Assembly: GCF_900114245.1 (NCBI RefSeq)
Contig: NZ_FOSK01000009.1
Location: 124,001 to 188,000 of the forward strand
From: Pseudovibrio ascidiaceicola
GTDB taxonomy: Bacteria; Pseudomonadota; Alphaproteobacteria; Rhizobiales; Stappiaceae
DNA length: 64,000 nucleotides
Direction of reading: 5' to 3'
Shown: in pieces, positions 43,518 through 52,539 of the stretch
How the letters are laid out: the number at the start of each line of letters is the position of its first letter
How positions within the stretch are numbered: the first letter of the stretch is position 1
Made by a program: the position numbers and the translations under genes
Notes under the pieces: generated by a model
What the model was told of the DNA's origin: nothing
Databases searched by the model: none
Seen by the model: the letters and a program-made list of their open reading frames with translations, nothing else

Positions 43518-45851
43518 TTACTCTGCTGCACCCACTCTGATTTTGCGTGGTTTCTGTTCCACGTCTTCGTCCATGTCATCACGCCACAGACGGAACTTGC
43601 CAAGCGGGATTGGGCGGGAGAACAGATAGCCTTGCATCATTGGGCAATCCATAGTGAGCAGAAGCTCTTTCTGTTCTTCCTCTTCCACGCCTTCAACACA
43701 CACCTCCATGCCGAGACGAAGCCCCAGAGTGATTGAGCTTGCCAGAATTTCTCTGGCTTTGGCATCCGTCACTGCGCCATTGATGAAGGAACGATCGATC
43801 TTGATTTTGTCGAACAGATCGCGGCGCAGATAGCTGAGAGATGAGAAGCCGGTTCCGAAATCATCCAGCGCAATTTTTACGCCGAGATTACGAAGGCGTT
43901 CGATGACTTCAACCACAGTCTCTGAGTAGTTGATGAGAACGTCTTCGGTGACTTCCAGCTCCAGACGGTTAGGCTCCAGCTGGTACTTTTCAAGCAGGGT
44001 GTTGACCAGCTCTGGGAATTCCGGATGACGTAACTGAGTTGGAGAGACGTTCACGCACATGGTGACGTCATTAAGAGTTGAGCCATCCTTGATCGCGTTC
44101 TCCAGAACCCATTCACCAATGCGATTGATGAGCATGGATTCCTCAGCAACTGGCAAAAACGCTGCTGGTGGCAAAAGGCCCTTTTTTGGATGGTTCCAGC
44201 GAATGAGAGCCTCGGCTGCCAGAATGTTCTTGCCAGTGTTGTCCATGATCGGCTGGTAGTAGTTCTGGAATTCGTTGGCATTGAGCGCGCGTTTGATGTC
44301 CTCTTCGATTTCGCGGGAGATCTGAAGGGTGTCCTCCATCTCCTTTTCAAAGAGCACATAACGGCCACGGCCAAGTTTCTTCGCCTGATAGAGCGCAATG
44401 TCTGCTCTGCGCAAAAGTTCAGTCAGGTCATGACCATGCGCCGGGGAGAGTGAAACGCCCATGCTGGCTGTGGTCAGGATTTTGTGTTTCTCCACCTTGA
44501 ATGCATCTGAGAGCATCTTCTCGATGTACATGCAGGTTTCGATTATCTCATCCATGCTGGTGCGGTGCGCCAGTACGATGAGGAACTCATCCCCACTGAC
44601 GCGCGCGACCCGGTCTTCCATGTTGATCGACACTTTCAGGCGCTCGGCGACGAGTTTGATGACTTCATCGCCGATGGAATGGCCCAGGCTGTCATTGATC
44701 TGTTTGAAGTGGTCCAGATCCAGAAACACGATGCCGGTAATGCGTTGCTTTTGCCGGTCGCGCCGCAGCACGTCAGCTGCAAAAATCTCAAACCATGTCC
44801 TGTTGGGCAGGCCGCACAAGGCGTCATGGAGTGCTGCATGGGTTGCATCTGCCTCGTTTTGCAAGATGCGGTCTGTCATCTTGATGTAGCGGAGCAGAAT
44901 GAGAATCGTCATCAGCAAGATTGCGATGATGGTTCCCAGAAAATAAGGTGATGAGGTGGTGTAGATCGCGCCAGAGGCTGCGGTGGTTTTCCAGCTCAGG
45001 TTAGCGATGATCTCGCCATTGCGACGGAGCAAAGGCAGGGATACACGCTGGAAGTCGGCTTTTGGTTTGTTCGTGGTGATGAACATCTCCGATAAGCCCG
45101 TTGATTCCTCAAAGGATCTGATGGACCGGATGTCCAGTGACCGTACCCAAAGCAGATAACCGGCAACTGTTGGCATACCTTTTGGCGGTGCTGTTGACGG
45201 AGTAATTGCTGCAACTGTGGCAAGGCCGATCGCGCCATCAACCAGAACAACATCGCGCAAACTCAATGCCAGAGGGGCATGGCTGCGCAGTGGTTCAGGT
45301 ACACGGAACTGCGTTTGCTTGGTGTTGGCACGGGTTTCCAGCTCAGACAGTGTGGCATCCAGCTGACCGCGAAGCTGGTCTTCAAAGACCTCGCTGTGCC
45401 ACGGCAGATCACGGCGGTAGGTGTAGAGCGGCTTCATATCCTTGTTGAGGATGACGAAGATATCCCGATCACCGCGGGTGCTTGGGGTCGGTGTCAGATC
45501 CTCATCCAGCAGGATGTTGGTTTCTTCTGACAGGACCGAAGCATATGCCTTGTTAGAGATGGCGATGCGCTCTGCTTCATTTGCGAGCCCATTGCGGAAA
45601 ACTTTGAGGTTGCTCTGTACGAGGCGAACTTCTTTATCGACCTCGAAATCGAGCGCACGCTGGGTTGACCAGTAGAACGCCAGATACCCAACAGCCAAAG
45701 CTGCAGCCACAACACACAGGATCAACAGAGCCATCATGCGGGCTCCGATTTTTTTTCCTCGTGTAATCGTATTGCCGAAAGTACTGCCCAAGACTGCTGA
45801 AGTCATGGGAGTTTTCGAACTCGGTTGTCCCGCCATCGGCAATTTACTCAT
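43518..45851 (-). CDS. Membrane GGDEF/EAL protein with CHASE4-like sensor
   Basis: The 777-residue protein controls cyclic di-GMP. In order there is a membrane segment (about 38-60), a periplasmic CHASE4-like sensor (about 65-295), a second membrane segment (about 303-321), a GGDEF domain (335-500) and an EAL domain (515-765). The GGDEF signature reads SGDEF (419-423), which can be active or degenerate. The EAL domain keeps EALIRW (547-552), the DDFGTGFSSL loop and KIDRSFI, so phosphodiesterase activity is likely. It converges with meaB and is monocistronic. Confidence 0.94.
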   Translation of the reverse strand: MSKLPMAGQPSSKTPMTSAVLGSTFGNTITRGKKIGARMMALLILCVVAAALAVGYLAFYWSTQRALDFEVDKEVRLVQSNLKVFRNGLANEAERIAISNKAYASVLSEETNILLDEDLTPTPSTRGDRDIFVILNKDMKPLYTYRRDLPWHSEVFEDQLRGQLDATLSELETRANTKQTQFRVPEPLRSHAPLALSLRDVVLVDGAIGLATVAAITPSTAPPKGMPTVAGYLLWVRSLDIRSIRSFEESTGLSEMFITTNKPKADFQRVSLPLLRRNGEIIANLSWKTTAASGAIYTTSSPYFLGTIIAILLMTILILLRYIKMTDRILQNEADATHAALHDALCGLPNRTWFEIFAADVLRRDRQKQRITGIVFLDLDHFKQINDSLGHSIGDEVIKLVAERLKVSINMEDRVARVSGDEFLIVLAHRTSMDEIIETCMYIEKMLSDAFKVEKHKILTTASMGVSLSPAHGHDLTELLRRADIALYQAKKLGRGRYVLFEKEMEDTLQISREIEEDIKRALNANEFQNYYQPIMDNTGKNILAAEALIRWNHPKKGLLPPAAFLPVAEESMLINRIGEWVLENAIKDGSTLNDVTMCVNVSPTQLRHPEFPELVNTLLEKYQLEPNRLELEVTEDVLINYSETVVEVIERLRNLGVKIALDDFGTGFSSLSYLRRDLFDKIKIDRSFINGAVTDAKAREILASSITLGLRLGMEVCVEGVEEEEQKELLLTMDCPMMQGYLFSRPIPLGKFRLWRDDMDEDVEQKPRKIRVGAAE

Positions 45852-45999
45852 GCTGCCTTTAAAACTCTTGATTGTATGCGAAAACGCACTTGCCCATGCT
45901 TATGTTCTGAGATTTTGCTTGAGTGAGCCTGTACAACCGACGCGTTTTATCGATCACTTGGGAAATTTATGTGAATGGAGTTCTGCTGCTGGGGATAGC

Positions 46000-46827
46000 T
46001 TAGATGAGTTGAAGGCCTCTGAAACTGACGTGACCTGAGCCGGCTATGATGATGTGATCGTGCAGAACTATGCCTAAAGGCTCTAATGTGTTTGAAATTT
46101 TCGTCGTCATTTCAATGTCTTGACGGGATGGTGTTGGGTCGCCTGATGGGTGGTTGTGGACCAGAATGATCGCGCAGGCTGACAATTCCAATGCCCGTTT
46201 AGTAACTTCGCGCGGATAAACGGGCGTGTGGTCAACTGTTCCGGTCTGCTGGACTTCATCTGCGATGAGGCGGTTCTTTTTGTCCAGAAACAGGATGCGG
46301 AATTCTTCTTTGTCGTTGTGCGCCATAGCTGCGCGAACGTATTCCAGCACTTTGCTCCAGGAGGAGAGGGGATCGCGCTCTACAACCTGTGCTTTAGCGT
46401 AGAGAATAGATGCGGCCTGCATTTCTTTGAGGAAGCTTGCTGTGCGTGGTCCGCAGCCGGGTACTTCTTCCAGCCGTTGTTTTGGAGCGGCCAGAACTTG
46501 TGCGAAGGAGCCAAACTGGGCCAGCAGTGCTTTTGCCAGCGGTTTGGTGTCACCTTGTTTGATAGATGAGAAGAGGAGCATCTCCAGCAACTCATAGGAC
46601 TGGAGGCCATCCAAGCCTGTTTCCTCAAACCGTTCGCGCAAGCGTGCACGATGACCGTGGTAGTGTTTCGCCGCTGGTTTGGGGGATTTACTTTGCTTGG
46701 CAGGTGGCGGAACCGGGAGTGTTTCCGGTTCGCCCAGAGGGACATGGCTCTGGAGCGCAGGCACGGCGGGTGCCTGCTCCTGAGGAGAGGGAGTTACCTC
46801 ATGAAACCCGAAACTGGTTTGTTTCAT
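46000..46827 (-). CDS. radC: RadC family JAB-domain protein
   Basis: The 275-residue protein has an N-terminal proline-rich tail (about 10-50), a helix-hairpin-helix region with [15 protein letters not shown], and a C-terminal JAB/MPN metalloprotease-like domain. The metal motif is [15 protein letters not shown], with an upstream Glu. RadC was named for a DNA repair mutant, but its biochemical role remains unproven. It lies 22 bp after map on the same strand, and this order is common in alphaproteobacteria. Confidence 0.94.
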   Translation of the reverse strand: MKQTSFGFHEVTPSPQEQAPAVPALQSHVPLGEPETLPVPPPAKQSKSPKPAAKHYHGHRARLRERFEETGLDGLQSYELLEMLLFSSIKQGDTKPLAKALLAQFGSFAQVLAAPKQRLEEVPGCGPRTASFLKEMQAASILYAKAQVVERDPLSSWSKVLEYVRAAMAHNDKEEFRILFLDKKNRLIADEVQQTGTVDHTPVYPREVTKRALELSACAIILVHNHPSGDPTPSRQDIEMTTKISNTLEPLGIVLHDHIIIAGSGHVSFRGLQLI

Positions 46828-46849
46828 TCCCCCTCCTTACTTGGTGCGG

Positions 46850-47713
46850 TTAGGCAGCGGCTCCGGCTTCCGGTTCCATTGGATTGAACAGGCCTGCTGG
46901 TGATTTTGTGAAGATATCGCAGCCTGTTGAGGTGATGCCGATGGAATGTTCAAACTGAGCAGACAGTGTTTTGTCTTTGGTTTCAGCCGTCCAGCCGTCT
47001 TTCAGCACTTTCACATCTGGTCGTCCCAGATTTACCATTGGTTCAATTGTGAAAATCATGCCTGGTTTCAACACTGTGTATGTGCGTTCTTTCTTAGGAT
47101 TATGTTCCTCACCGTAATGCAAAATATTTGGCGTGTCATGGAAAAGCTTGCCAACGCCATGACCGCAGAAATCACGGACCACAGAGCAACGCTCTGATTC
47201 TACATAAGATTGAATTGCATACCCAATATCGTTGGTCGTATTGCCCGGTTTGGCAGCTTCCAGAGCACGCATCAGAGATTCGTGAGTGACTTCTATGAGG
47301 CGCTTGGCTGCAGGCTTGAGTTTGCCAACGGGATACATGCGGGAACTGTCGCCGTGCCAGCCATCAACGATGTAGGTGACGTCGATGTTGACGATGTCAC
47401 CTTCTTTCAGCTTCTTCTTTGAATCAGGGATACCGTGACAGATGACGCGGTTGATAGAGGTACAACAGGACTTGCTGAAGCCACGATAGTTCAGTGTTGC
47501 CGGAACGCCGCCGCGCTCTTTACCAAAGTTGAAAACGAAGTCGTCAATTTCCTGCGTTGTGACGCCCGGTTGCACCAGTGGCACAAGTGCGTCAAGGCAC
47601 TGCGCAGTCATCTGGCTTGCTTTGCGCATACCTTCAAAATCTTCCAGACTGTAGATCTTGATCTGGCCGGTATTTTTCAGGGGCGCGTTGGCAGCGTCTA
47701 CGTAGTCGATCAT
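46850..47713 (-). CDS. map: Type I methionine aminopeptidase
   Basis: Map removes the initiator methionine from new proteins. The 287-residue pita-bread enzyme has the metal ligands in GDIVNIDVTYIVDGWHGD, the histidines in DFCGHGVGKLFHDTP and the glutamates in FTIEPMVN and SAQFEHSI. The N-terminal extension before the catalytic domain is normal in this class. A GGGAAA purine stretch precedes the ATG. It is the first gene of a map-radC unit. Confidence 0.97.
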   Translation of the reverse strand: MIDYVDAANAPLKNTGQIKIYSLEDFEGMRKASQMTAQCLDALVPLVQPGVTTQEIDDFVFNFGKERGGVPATLNYRGFSKSCCTSINRVICHGIPDSKKKLKEGDIVNIDVTYIVDGWHGDSSRMYPVGKLKPAAKRLIEVTHESLMRALEAAKPGNTTNDIGYAIQSYVESERCSVVRDFCGHGVGKLFHDTPNILHYGEEHNPKKERTYTVLKPGMIFTIEPMVNLGRPDVKVLKDGWTAETKDKTLSAQFEHSIGITSTGCDIFTKSPAGLFNPMEPEAGAAA

Positions 47714-48091
47714 TTTCCCGTTTTTTCCTTGTTCCGTTTCGCGCAGGGACGAACGCAGATTACATCATGAGGAACTGTAAAATGTCGTTATGCTTGCTCG
47801 CAAGCCCTGCTTCTCCGTAGAAGCTTCTCCTATTTTTTTAGGGGCATTCTAGGGAGTAATCTGGTGTTTCCCCACTTATATCGGGTATTTTTGAAAGGTG
47901 TAGAGAAAAAAGGAGGTCAGATCCTTAACTGCGCACGCATTTTGTGAAGCCCGTTGCTTTTCGTGGTTCCTGTAGGGATTCTATCGATTTTTTCAGGCGC
48001 TTAATCCGGGATAAGCCATAGGAACTTCTTGGATAACGGAAAAGAGGCACTTGCACGAAAGTGGTTTGCTCGTGTACTCAGGTGCCTGCAA
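47714..48091. promoter_or_regulatory. Gap holding map and tRNA-Leu promoters
   Basis: This 378-bp gap separates leftward map from the rightward tRNA. TTGCAC (48051-48056) and TACTCA (48075-48080), 18 bp apart, are a possible tRNA promoter. No other gene is visible. Confidence 0.4.
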
Positions 48092-48176
48092 GCGGTCGTG
48101 GTGGAATTGGTATACACAGCAGACTTAAAATCTGCCGCCCTTGGGCTTGCGGGTTCGAGTCCCGCCGTCCGCACCA
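48092..48176 (+). tRNA. tRNA-Leu (anticodon TAA)
   Basis: The 85-base sequence folds as a class II tRNA with a long variable arm. The D arm is GTGGAATTGG, the anticodon stem-loop is GCAGACTTAAAATCTGC with TAA at its centre, and the T arm is GCGGGTTCGAGTCCCGC. The discriminator is A, as for leucine, and CCA is encoded. The acceptor stem GCGGTCG/CGTCCGC has one T-T mismatch at pair 5-68. Confidence 0.95.
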
Positions 48177-48195
48177 AATTACTTTCCCAAAAAAC

Positions 48196-48939
48196 TTAGA
48201 TAGTAAACTGGTATTCGCCTTCTTGAGCGGAGACTGCTGGTGGTATGCGGTTTTCTTCGAAGAGGTCGTAACCCCGTTTGAGGTTGCGCCAGAAGTTCAG
48301 CCAGTTTGAGTTGGTGTGCTTGCTGAGGTTTTCCTCTGTCATCTCAAAGGGAAATATGTGGACTGGGACAGTTCCTTGCCCGTTCTGAAGGGCAGCTTCC
48401 ACAAGCAGGTAAATTTCCTCGATATGTTGATTGGTCATGGCATAGCAGCCGATGGAGAGGCAGTTGCCGTGGACCATCAGGTAGGAGCCGGTGCGGTCCA
48501 GTGACTGATCAAAAGCATTGGGGAAACCGAGGTTGAAGGAGAGGTGATATCTGCTGTTTGGGTTCAGTTGTCTAGCTGACACATTGTAAAAGCCCTCAGG
48601 AGACTGACCGTCGCCTTCTTTCAGCTTTGGCCCCAGATCACCAGAGTATCTGCAAATCTCCCATGACTTGTAAGGCTGATAGGTTTTGCCAGACCGGATC
48701 CACGCTTCCAACCGGCTTTCTTCTTTGAAGACACGTAGGAAAACAGGGTTTCCCAAGGACATTCCTTTGAAAGTCAGATCTGCGCGCAGGGCTGGCAAGC
48801 GCTCATCTTTAACTTTTGTGAGATTTGCGGAACCGGGTAGATCATAGGGCAAGAGTAAGTACGTGGCGAAGACTGCCAGCATTACGAAAAAGGCCGTGCC
48901 GACTGCCCAAAGGAGCGGACGAGAAATGATTTTTGCCAT
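48196..48939 (-). CDS. Membrane-anchored L,D-transpeptidase family protein (YafK-like)
   Basis: The 247-residue protein has an N-terminal membrane anchor (about 8-30) and a periplasmic YkuD/YafK-type domain. The catalytic motif is MVHGNCLSIGCYAMT, with His157 and Cys165. Relatives form or cleave 3-3 peptidoglycan cross-links or release bound Braun lipoprotein. Its Cys and His are intact, so activity is likely. It converges on the tRNA-Leu gene. Confidence 0.9.
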   Translation of the reverse strand: MAKIISRPLLWAVGTAFFVMLAVFATYLLLPYDLPGSANLTKVKDERLPALRADLTFKGMSLGNPVFLRVFKEESRLEAWIRSGKTYQPYKSWEICRYSGDLGPKLKEGDGQSPEGFYNVSARQLNPNSRYHLSFNLGFPNAFDQSLDRTGSYLMVHGNCLSIGCYAMTNQHIEEIYLLVEAALQNGQGTVPVHIFPFEMTEENLSKHTNSNWLNFWRNLKRGYDLFEENRIPPAVSAQEGEYQFTI

Positions 48940-49134
48940 GGAAGGTCCGATTGCAAATCACTGAAAACTGAGAGTGGCAGATAAGAGAGGCAATGTGGCC
49001 AAGTCATGGTTCGCACTGGAAACTCTGTGAAAAGGTCACTCTGATATTCCTGTGGCGTAAGAACGCAGCGTATTTGTTTTGCTTTTCTTTGATAAAACAG
49101 ATGCTAGTGTCCGGGCCCATTCTGATCTGATTGC

Positions 49135-49160
49135 TCTATTGTGCTATAGAGCGTTTCTAT
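49135..49160 (+). promoter_or_regulatory. Composite LysR-type site, copy A (lysR)
   Basis: The pattern TCTAT-N6-ATAGA-N5-TCTAT occupies 49135-49139, 49146-49150 and 49156-49160, ending 27 bp before the lysR start codon. The first two elements form a 16-bp palindrome; the third repeats the first. This suits a LysR-type regulator site and autoregulation. Confidence 0.75.
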
Positions 49161-49187
49161 CAAGCGTTGTGTGAAGGGTGATCTTCC

Positions 49188-50090
49188 TTGGATATTCGGC
49201 AGTTACAATACCTCGTTACTCTGGCTCAAGAGCGGCATTTTACGCGTGCCGCTGCGGCTTGTAATGTGACGCAGCCAACGTTGTCGGGCCGAATTCGTCA
49301 GTTGGAGATTGAGCTGGGCGTTCCCATTATTGAGCGCGGCAAGAAGTTTCATGGACTGACGGCGGAAGGTGAGCGCATTCTCGTTTGGGCGAAGAAGGTG
49401 CTTGCGGACTGCAACAGTTTGCGAAACGAGGTTGCGGGTAAAAGTGCTGAGGTGTTTGGCAAAGTCAATATCGGCGTTATTCCGTCTGCGGATGTTGCGA
49501 CAGCCTCCCTTATTCTGGATTTGAAGAAGAGCCACCCGCATGCACATGCGACGATCCAATTGATGAGCCATGATGAAATCCATAAGGCTCTTGAGGATTA
49601 TCAGATCGATGCGGGCATCACGTACACTCAATTCAGCGATGCAAAGAAACACAGCAGTTTCACGCTGTATGAGGAAGACTATCGTCTATTCATGCCAGCA
49701 GGGCATCGCCTGCAAGGGGTCGACGCAGTGGAATGGGAGACGGCTGTGAATGCCGGGGCGATGGTGGCGCTTTCGCCGAACCTGCAAAATCGGTTGATGG
49801 TAGACAGCACGCTACGGTTTTTAGGTGTTGAGTTGGATCCTGAGATTGAGGCTGAAACGATCCCATCGCTTGGCGGGTTTATCCGTGCGGGGTACTGCGC
49901 GATCTTGCCGGAGTTTTCTGCCTTGTCGCTTGGGGCAGGGATTGTTTCCGTACCGCTGATCAAACCAGTTGTTTCGCACAGCATTGGTATGGTGATGACA
50001 AAGCGTGAGCTGGAGCCTGCGATTATCACATCCCTGGCTGATTGCGCCGCACAGTATAAGAAGCCGCTGATACCAGAGCAGGCTGATTAG
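49188..50090 (+). CDS. LysR family transcriptional regulator
   Basis: The 300-residue regulator has an N-terminal winged helix (MDIRQLQYLVTLAQERHF, then AAACNVTQPTLSGRIRQLE) and a C-terminal periplasmic-binding-like sensor domain (about 90-295). The N-terminus resembles the LysR proteins found beside formate dehydrogenase clusters as I recall them; those are related to OxyR. The start is a TTG with an AAGGGTG site; it gives the conserved family N-terminus. A composite operator lies just upstream and is repeated before two transporter genes downstream. The inducer is unknown, perhaps an organic acid. Confidence 0.93.
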   Translation: MDIRQLQYLVTLAQERHFTRAAAACNVTQPTLSGRIRQLEIELGVPIIERGKKFHGLTAEGERILVWAKKVLADCNSLRNEVAGKSAEVFGKVNIGVIPSADVATASLILDLKKSHPHAHATIQLMSHDEIHKALEDYQIDAGITYTQFSDAKKHSSFTLYEEDYRLFMPAGHRLQGVDAVEWETAVNAGAMVALSPNLQNRLMVDSTLRFLGVELDPEIEAETIPSLGGFIRAGYCAILPEFSALSLGAGIVSVPLIKPVVSHSIGMVMTKRELEPAIITSLADCAAQYKKPLIPEQAD

Positions 50091-50142
50091 CAAAGTAGCA
50101 TTGCTTTAGAGCCCGTTGTGTTCATTTACATTCACACCTCAT

Positions 50143-50212
50143 GCTCTAACTCCTTTATTCTGCGCGAGTTCTTGTCGTTTGATTGGATACAATCAAACGG
50201 AACGCGCTCTAG
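50143..50212. repeat. 70-bp REP-like palindromic element, copy 1
   Basis: The element runs from GCTCTAAC (50143) to GCTCTAG (50212) and contains a perfect 10-bp hairpin, CGTTTGATTG/CAATCAAACG (50176-50185 and 50190-50199). Its left half resembles the widespread rhizobial repeat opening. It lies between the convergent lysR and OFA genes. Confidence 0.6.
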
Positions 50213-50227
50213 AGCTGCTCATAAAAA

Positions 50228-50250
50228 AAGCCCGCGATCATCGCGGGCTT
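50228..50250 (-). terminator. Intrinsic terminator of OFA transporter gene
   Basis: AAGCCCGCGA (50228-50237) pairs with TCGCGGGCTT (50241-50250) with a 3-base loop. Reading leftward seven T residues follow. Confidence 0.9.
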
Positions 50251-50269
50251 AGTTGTTTGGGTTTGCTTT

Positions 50270-52048
50270 TTATTCAGCAGGCATTGGTGCAGATGTTTGT
50301 TTGCCAGATGCTGCCGGTTTTGTTGTTTTAGCTTCTCCTTCGCCCAGTGCGTCCTCAGCCATATGATACTTCGGATGGACTGGCTTCATGAGAAGGTTGG
50401 AAACGAGTGCCGCGACGAGCAAACCAGCCATCACATACATTGTGGTGTTGTAGAGGCTCGGAGTTGGATCAACTGTGCCTTCCGGAGCTACTTCCATCAG
50501 TCTTGAGACAGAGATGGATTTTGCTGCGATGAGCTCAGCCAGTTTCTCTTTGCCTTCGCCGAAGGTCTGGAGGAATACGGCTGGATCAACCTTTTCTGCA
50601 AGCTCATGGATTTTGGTGTTTACAGACCGTTCGCGCAGGAATGTGATGAGGAACGGACCAGCTACACCTGCTGCAGACCATGCGGTGAGCAGGCGACCAT
50701 GGATACCGCCGACGAATTTGGTGCCGAAGATATCTGCCAGATAGGCGGGGATTGTAGCGAAGCCACCGCCATACATGGTGAAGATGGTCATGGTGGCTGC
50801 GTAGAACATCACCAGCCACATCACGGATGGGCTTGCGCCTGCTTCAGCTGCGATGAGCGGAATGGAGAGGTATAGGAAAGAGCCCAGCACGAAGAAGACG
50901 GTGTAGGTGTTTTTGCGGCCAATATAGTCAGAAAGGGTTGACCAACCAAGGCGGCCCATGGCGTTGAAGACAGAGATCATCAAGACGTAGGTTGCGGTGA
51001 AGGCTCCATCCACGATGGTTGGCATGCCGTTGCCGAAGATCTCGTAGATCATGGTTTTGGAAACGGAGATCACACCGATCCCAGCTGTCACGTTGAAGCA
51101 AAGCACGATCCAGAGCTGGTAAAACTGTGGAGTCCGCAGAGCTGTATCGATGTGCACATGATTGCGAGTGATTAGACCCTGTTTGGCTGGATCTTCTTGT
51201 GGCGGTTCCCAACCTTCTGGTCTCCAGCCCGGTGCAGGAATGCGGTAGGCGAAAGATGCCAGGATCATCACGAAGAAGTAGACGATACCCAGTGTGAGGA
51301 AGGTTGATGCTGCGCCAGTGTTACCTGTGCCTGCAAGGTATACGCCTGCTTGGGCACCGTCAAAGGCTGCTTCTGCTTGAGATGCGCTTACGACGATGGC
51401 TTCCAGCTTTTGGCCTGCGACCTGCACGTAGCGGACACCGTTTTCTACGGTTGTTTGCACGTCAGCGAGTGGACCGAGATAATCAGGTGCTTTGGCGTAA
51501 AGGTTCAGAAGCCAGCTTTTCAGCGGAACTGCGATGATTGCGCCGCCGCCAAAACCCATAATGGCCATACCGGTTGCCAGACCTCGGCGGTCAGGATACC
51601 AGCGGATCAGGGTGGAGACAGGTGAAACATATCCAAGGCCGAGGCCACAACCACCAATGACACCGTACCCCAGATACAGTAGCCAGAGCTGGTGGGTCAT
51701 GATGCCAATTGAGCCGATGATGTAACCACCACCCCAGCAGAAGGCAGCTGTTGTGCCAACGCAGCGTGGGCCGACTTTTTCAAGCCACTTGCCTGCGACT
51801 GCGGCAGATAAGCCAAGAAACAGAATTGCTACAGAGAAGATCCATACCACGGAGCTGAGAGACCAGTCTTCAGCTGCGGGTGCTATGCCTCCAATTTCTC
51901 TGACAAGTGCTGGATTGTAGATACTCCATGCATAGGCAGAGCCGATGCATAGGTGAATTGCAATGGAAGCCGGTGGAACGAGCCAACGATTGAAGCCCGG
52001 CTTGGCTACGATCGCGTCTTTCAGCATAAAACTTGGTATTTTAAACAT
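50270..52048 (-). CDS. OFA family MFS transporter (oxalate/formate antiporter-like)
   Basis: The 592-residue membrane protein is a twelve-segment major facilitator of the OFA family. It has the N-terminal HLCIGSAYAWSIYNPALV, the motif-A-like WYPDRRGLATGMAIMGFGGG, and the second-half GRLGWSTLSDYIGRKNT. A long non-membrane insert lies between about 190 and 255, and a charged tail follows the last segment. OFA members exchange oxalate, formate or other carboxylates. The ATG at 52048 has a GGGG site. A copy of the LysR-type site is about 200 bp upstream, so it is a likely target of the adjacent regulator. Confidence 0.88.
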   Translation of the reverse strand: MFKIPSFMLKDAIVAKPGFNRWLVPPASIAIHLCIGSAYAWSIYNPALVREIGGIAPAAEDWSLSSVVWIFSVAILFLGLSAAVAGKWLEKVGPRCVGTTAAFCWGGGYIIGSIGIMTHQLWLLYLGYGVIGGCGLGLGYVSPVSTLIRWYPDRRGLATGMAIMGFGGGAIIAVPLKSWLLNLYAKAPDYLGPLADVQTTVENGVRYVQVAGQKLEAIVVSASQAEAAFDGAQAGVYLAGTGNTGAASTFLTLGIVYFFVMILASFAYRIPAPGWRPEGWEPPQEDPAKQGLITRNHVHIDTALRTPQFYQLWIVLCFNVTAGIGVISVSKTMIYEIFGNGMPTIVDGAFTATYVLMISVFNAMGRLGWSTLSDYIGRKNTYTVFFVLGSFLYLSIPLIAAEAGASPSVMWLVMFYAATMTIFTMYGGGFATIPAYLADIFGTKFVGGIHGRLLTAWSAAGVAGPFLITFLRERSVNTKIHELAEKVDPAVFLQTFGEGKEKLAELIAAKSISVSRLMEVAPEGTVDPTPSLYNTTMYVMAGLLVAALVSNLLMKPVHPKYHMAEDALGEGEAKTTKPAASGKQTSAPMPAE

Positions 52049-52130
52049 CAGCAAACCCCTAGAGCAATCAAAGCAGGTTGCATTGCCTCGCCCGGCAAAC
52101 TGCCTTGACCTTGTGTTGCGACTACATTCT

Positions 52131-52170
52131 TTTTCCGAAAACCGAGCCCCATTCCGGGAATGCGCCTAGG
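52131..52170. repeat. Partial REP-like element
   Basis: TTTTCCGAAAACCGAGCCCC and the following stretch to GCGCCTAGG match the right half of the rhizobial-type repeat at 60974-61043. The left half is missing or decayed. Confidence 0.5.
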
Positions 52171-52247
52171 AGGCAGGCGAGAGGGAGGAAGCCTGCATCC
52201 ATACGTTGAGTCTGCATCTAACACATGGTGAGTTGAAATCGCCAGCG

Positions 52248-52273
52248 TCTATCGCGTTATAGATGTAATCTAT
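52248..52273 (+). promoter_or_regulatory. Composite LysR-type site, copy B (OFA gene)
   Basis: TCTAT-CGCGTT-ATAGA-TGTAA-TCTAT at 52248-52273, about 200 bp upstream of the OFA transporter start. It matches copy C at 24 of 26 positions and has the same element spacing as copy A. It also holds a perfect ATAGAT-N3-ATCTAT inverted repeat. Confidence 0.75.
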
Positions 52274-52488
52274 TACAGCGTGGGTTTGTGGAGGGAAGAG
52301 AAAGGCCGAAAGCAGAGGCTAGTGCGGTGAAAAATTTGCACGCTTTGATTTATTTTGAAATATCAGATGAGTAGCGCTGCTTGGTGCTTACGAATATGCC
52401 AGATGGGTGTGAGTTTGTCATCCGTACTGTGTGTTACTGACGTCAGGTTTTACTCAGGTGCGTATTGTCGCAGTGCTTGCGGAAACGA

Positions 52489-52519
52489 AAAAAGCGCACC
52501 GCTGGGCGATGCGCTTTTT
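52489..52519. terminator. Intrinsic terminator of DUF3360 gene
   Basis: AAAAAGCGCA (52489-52498) pairs with TGCGCTTTTT (52510-52519), flanked by A and T runs. Reading leftward it follows the DUF3360 stop. Confidence 0.85.
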
Positions 52520-52539
52520 GGAATTTGGTGCGGTTCAGC

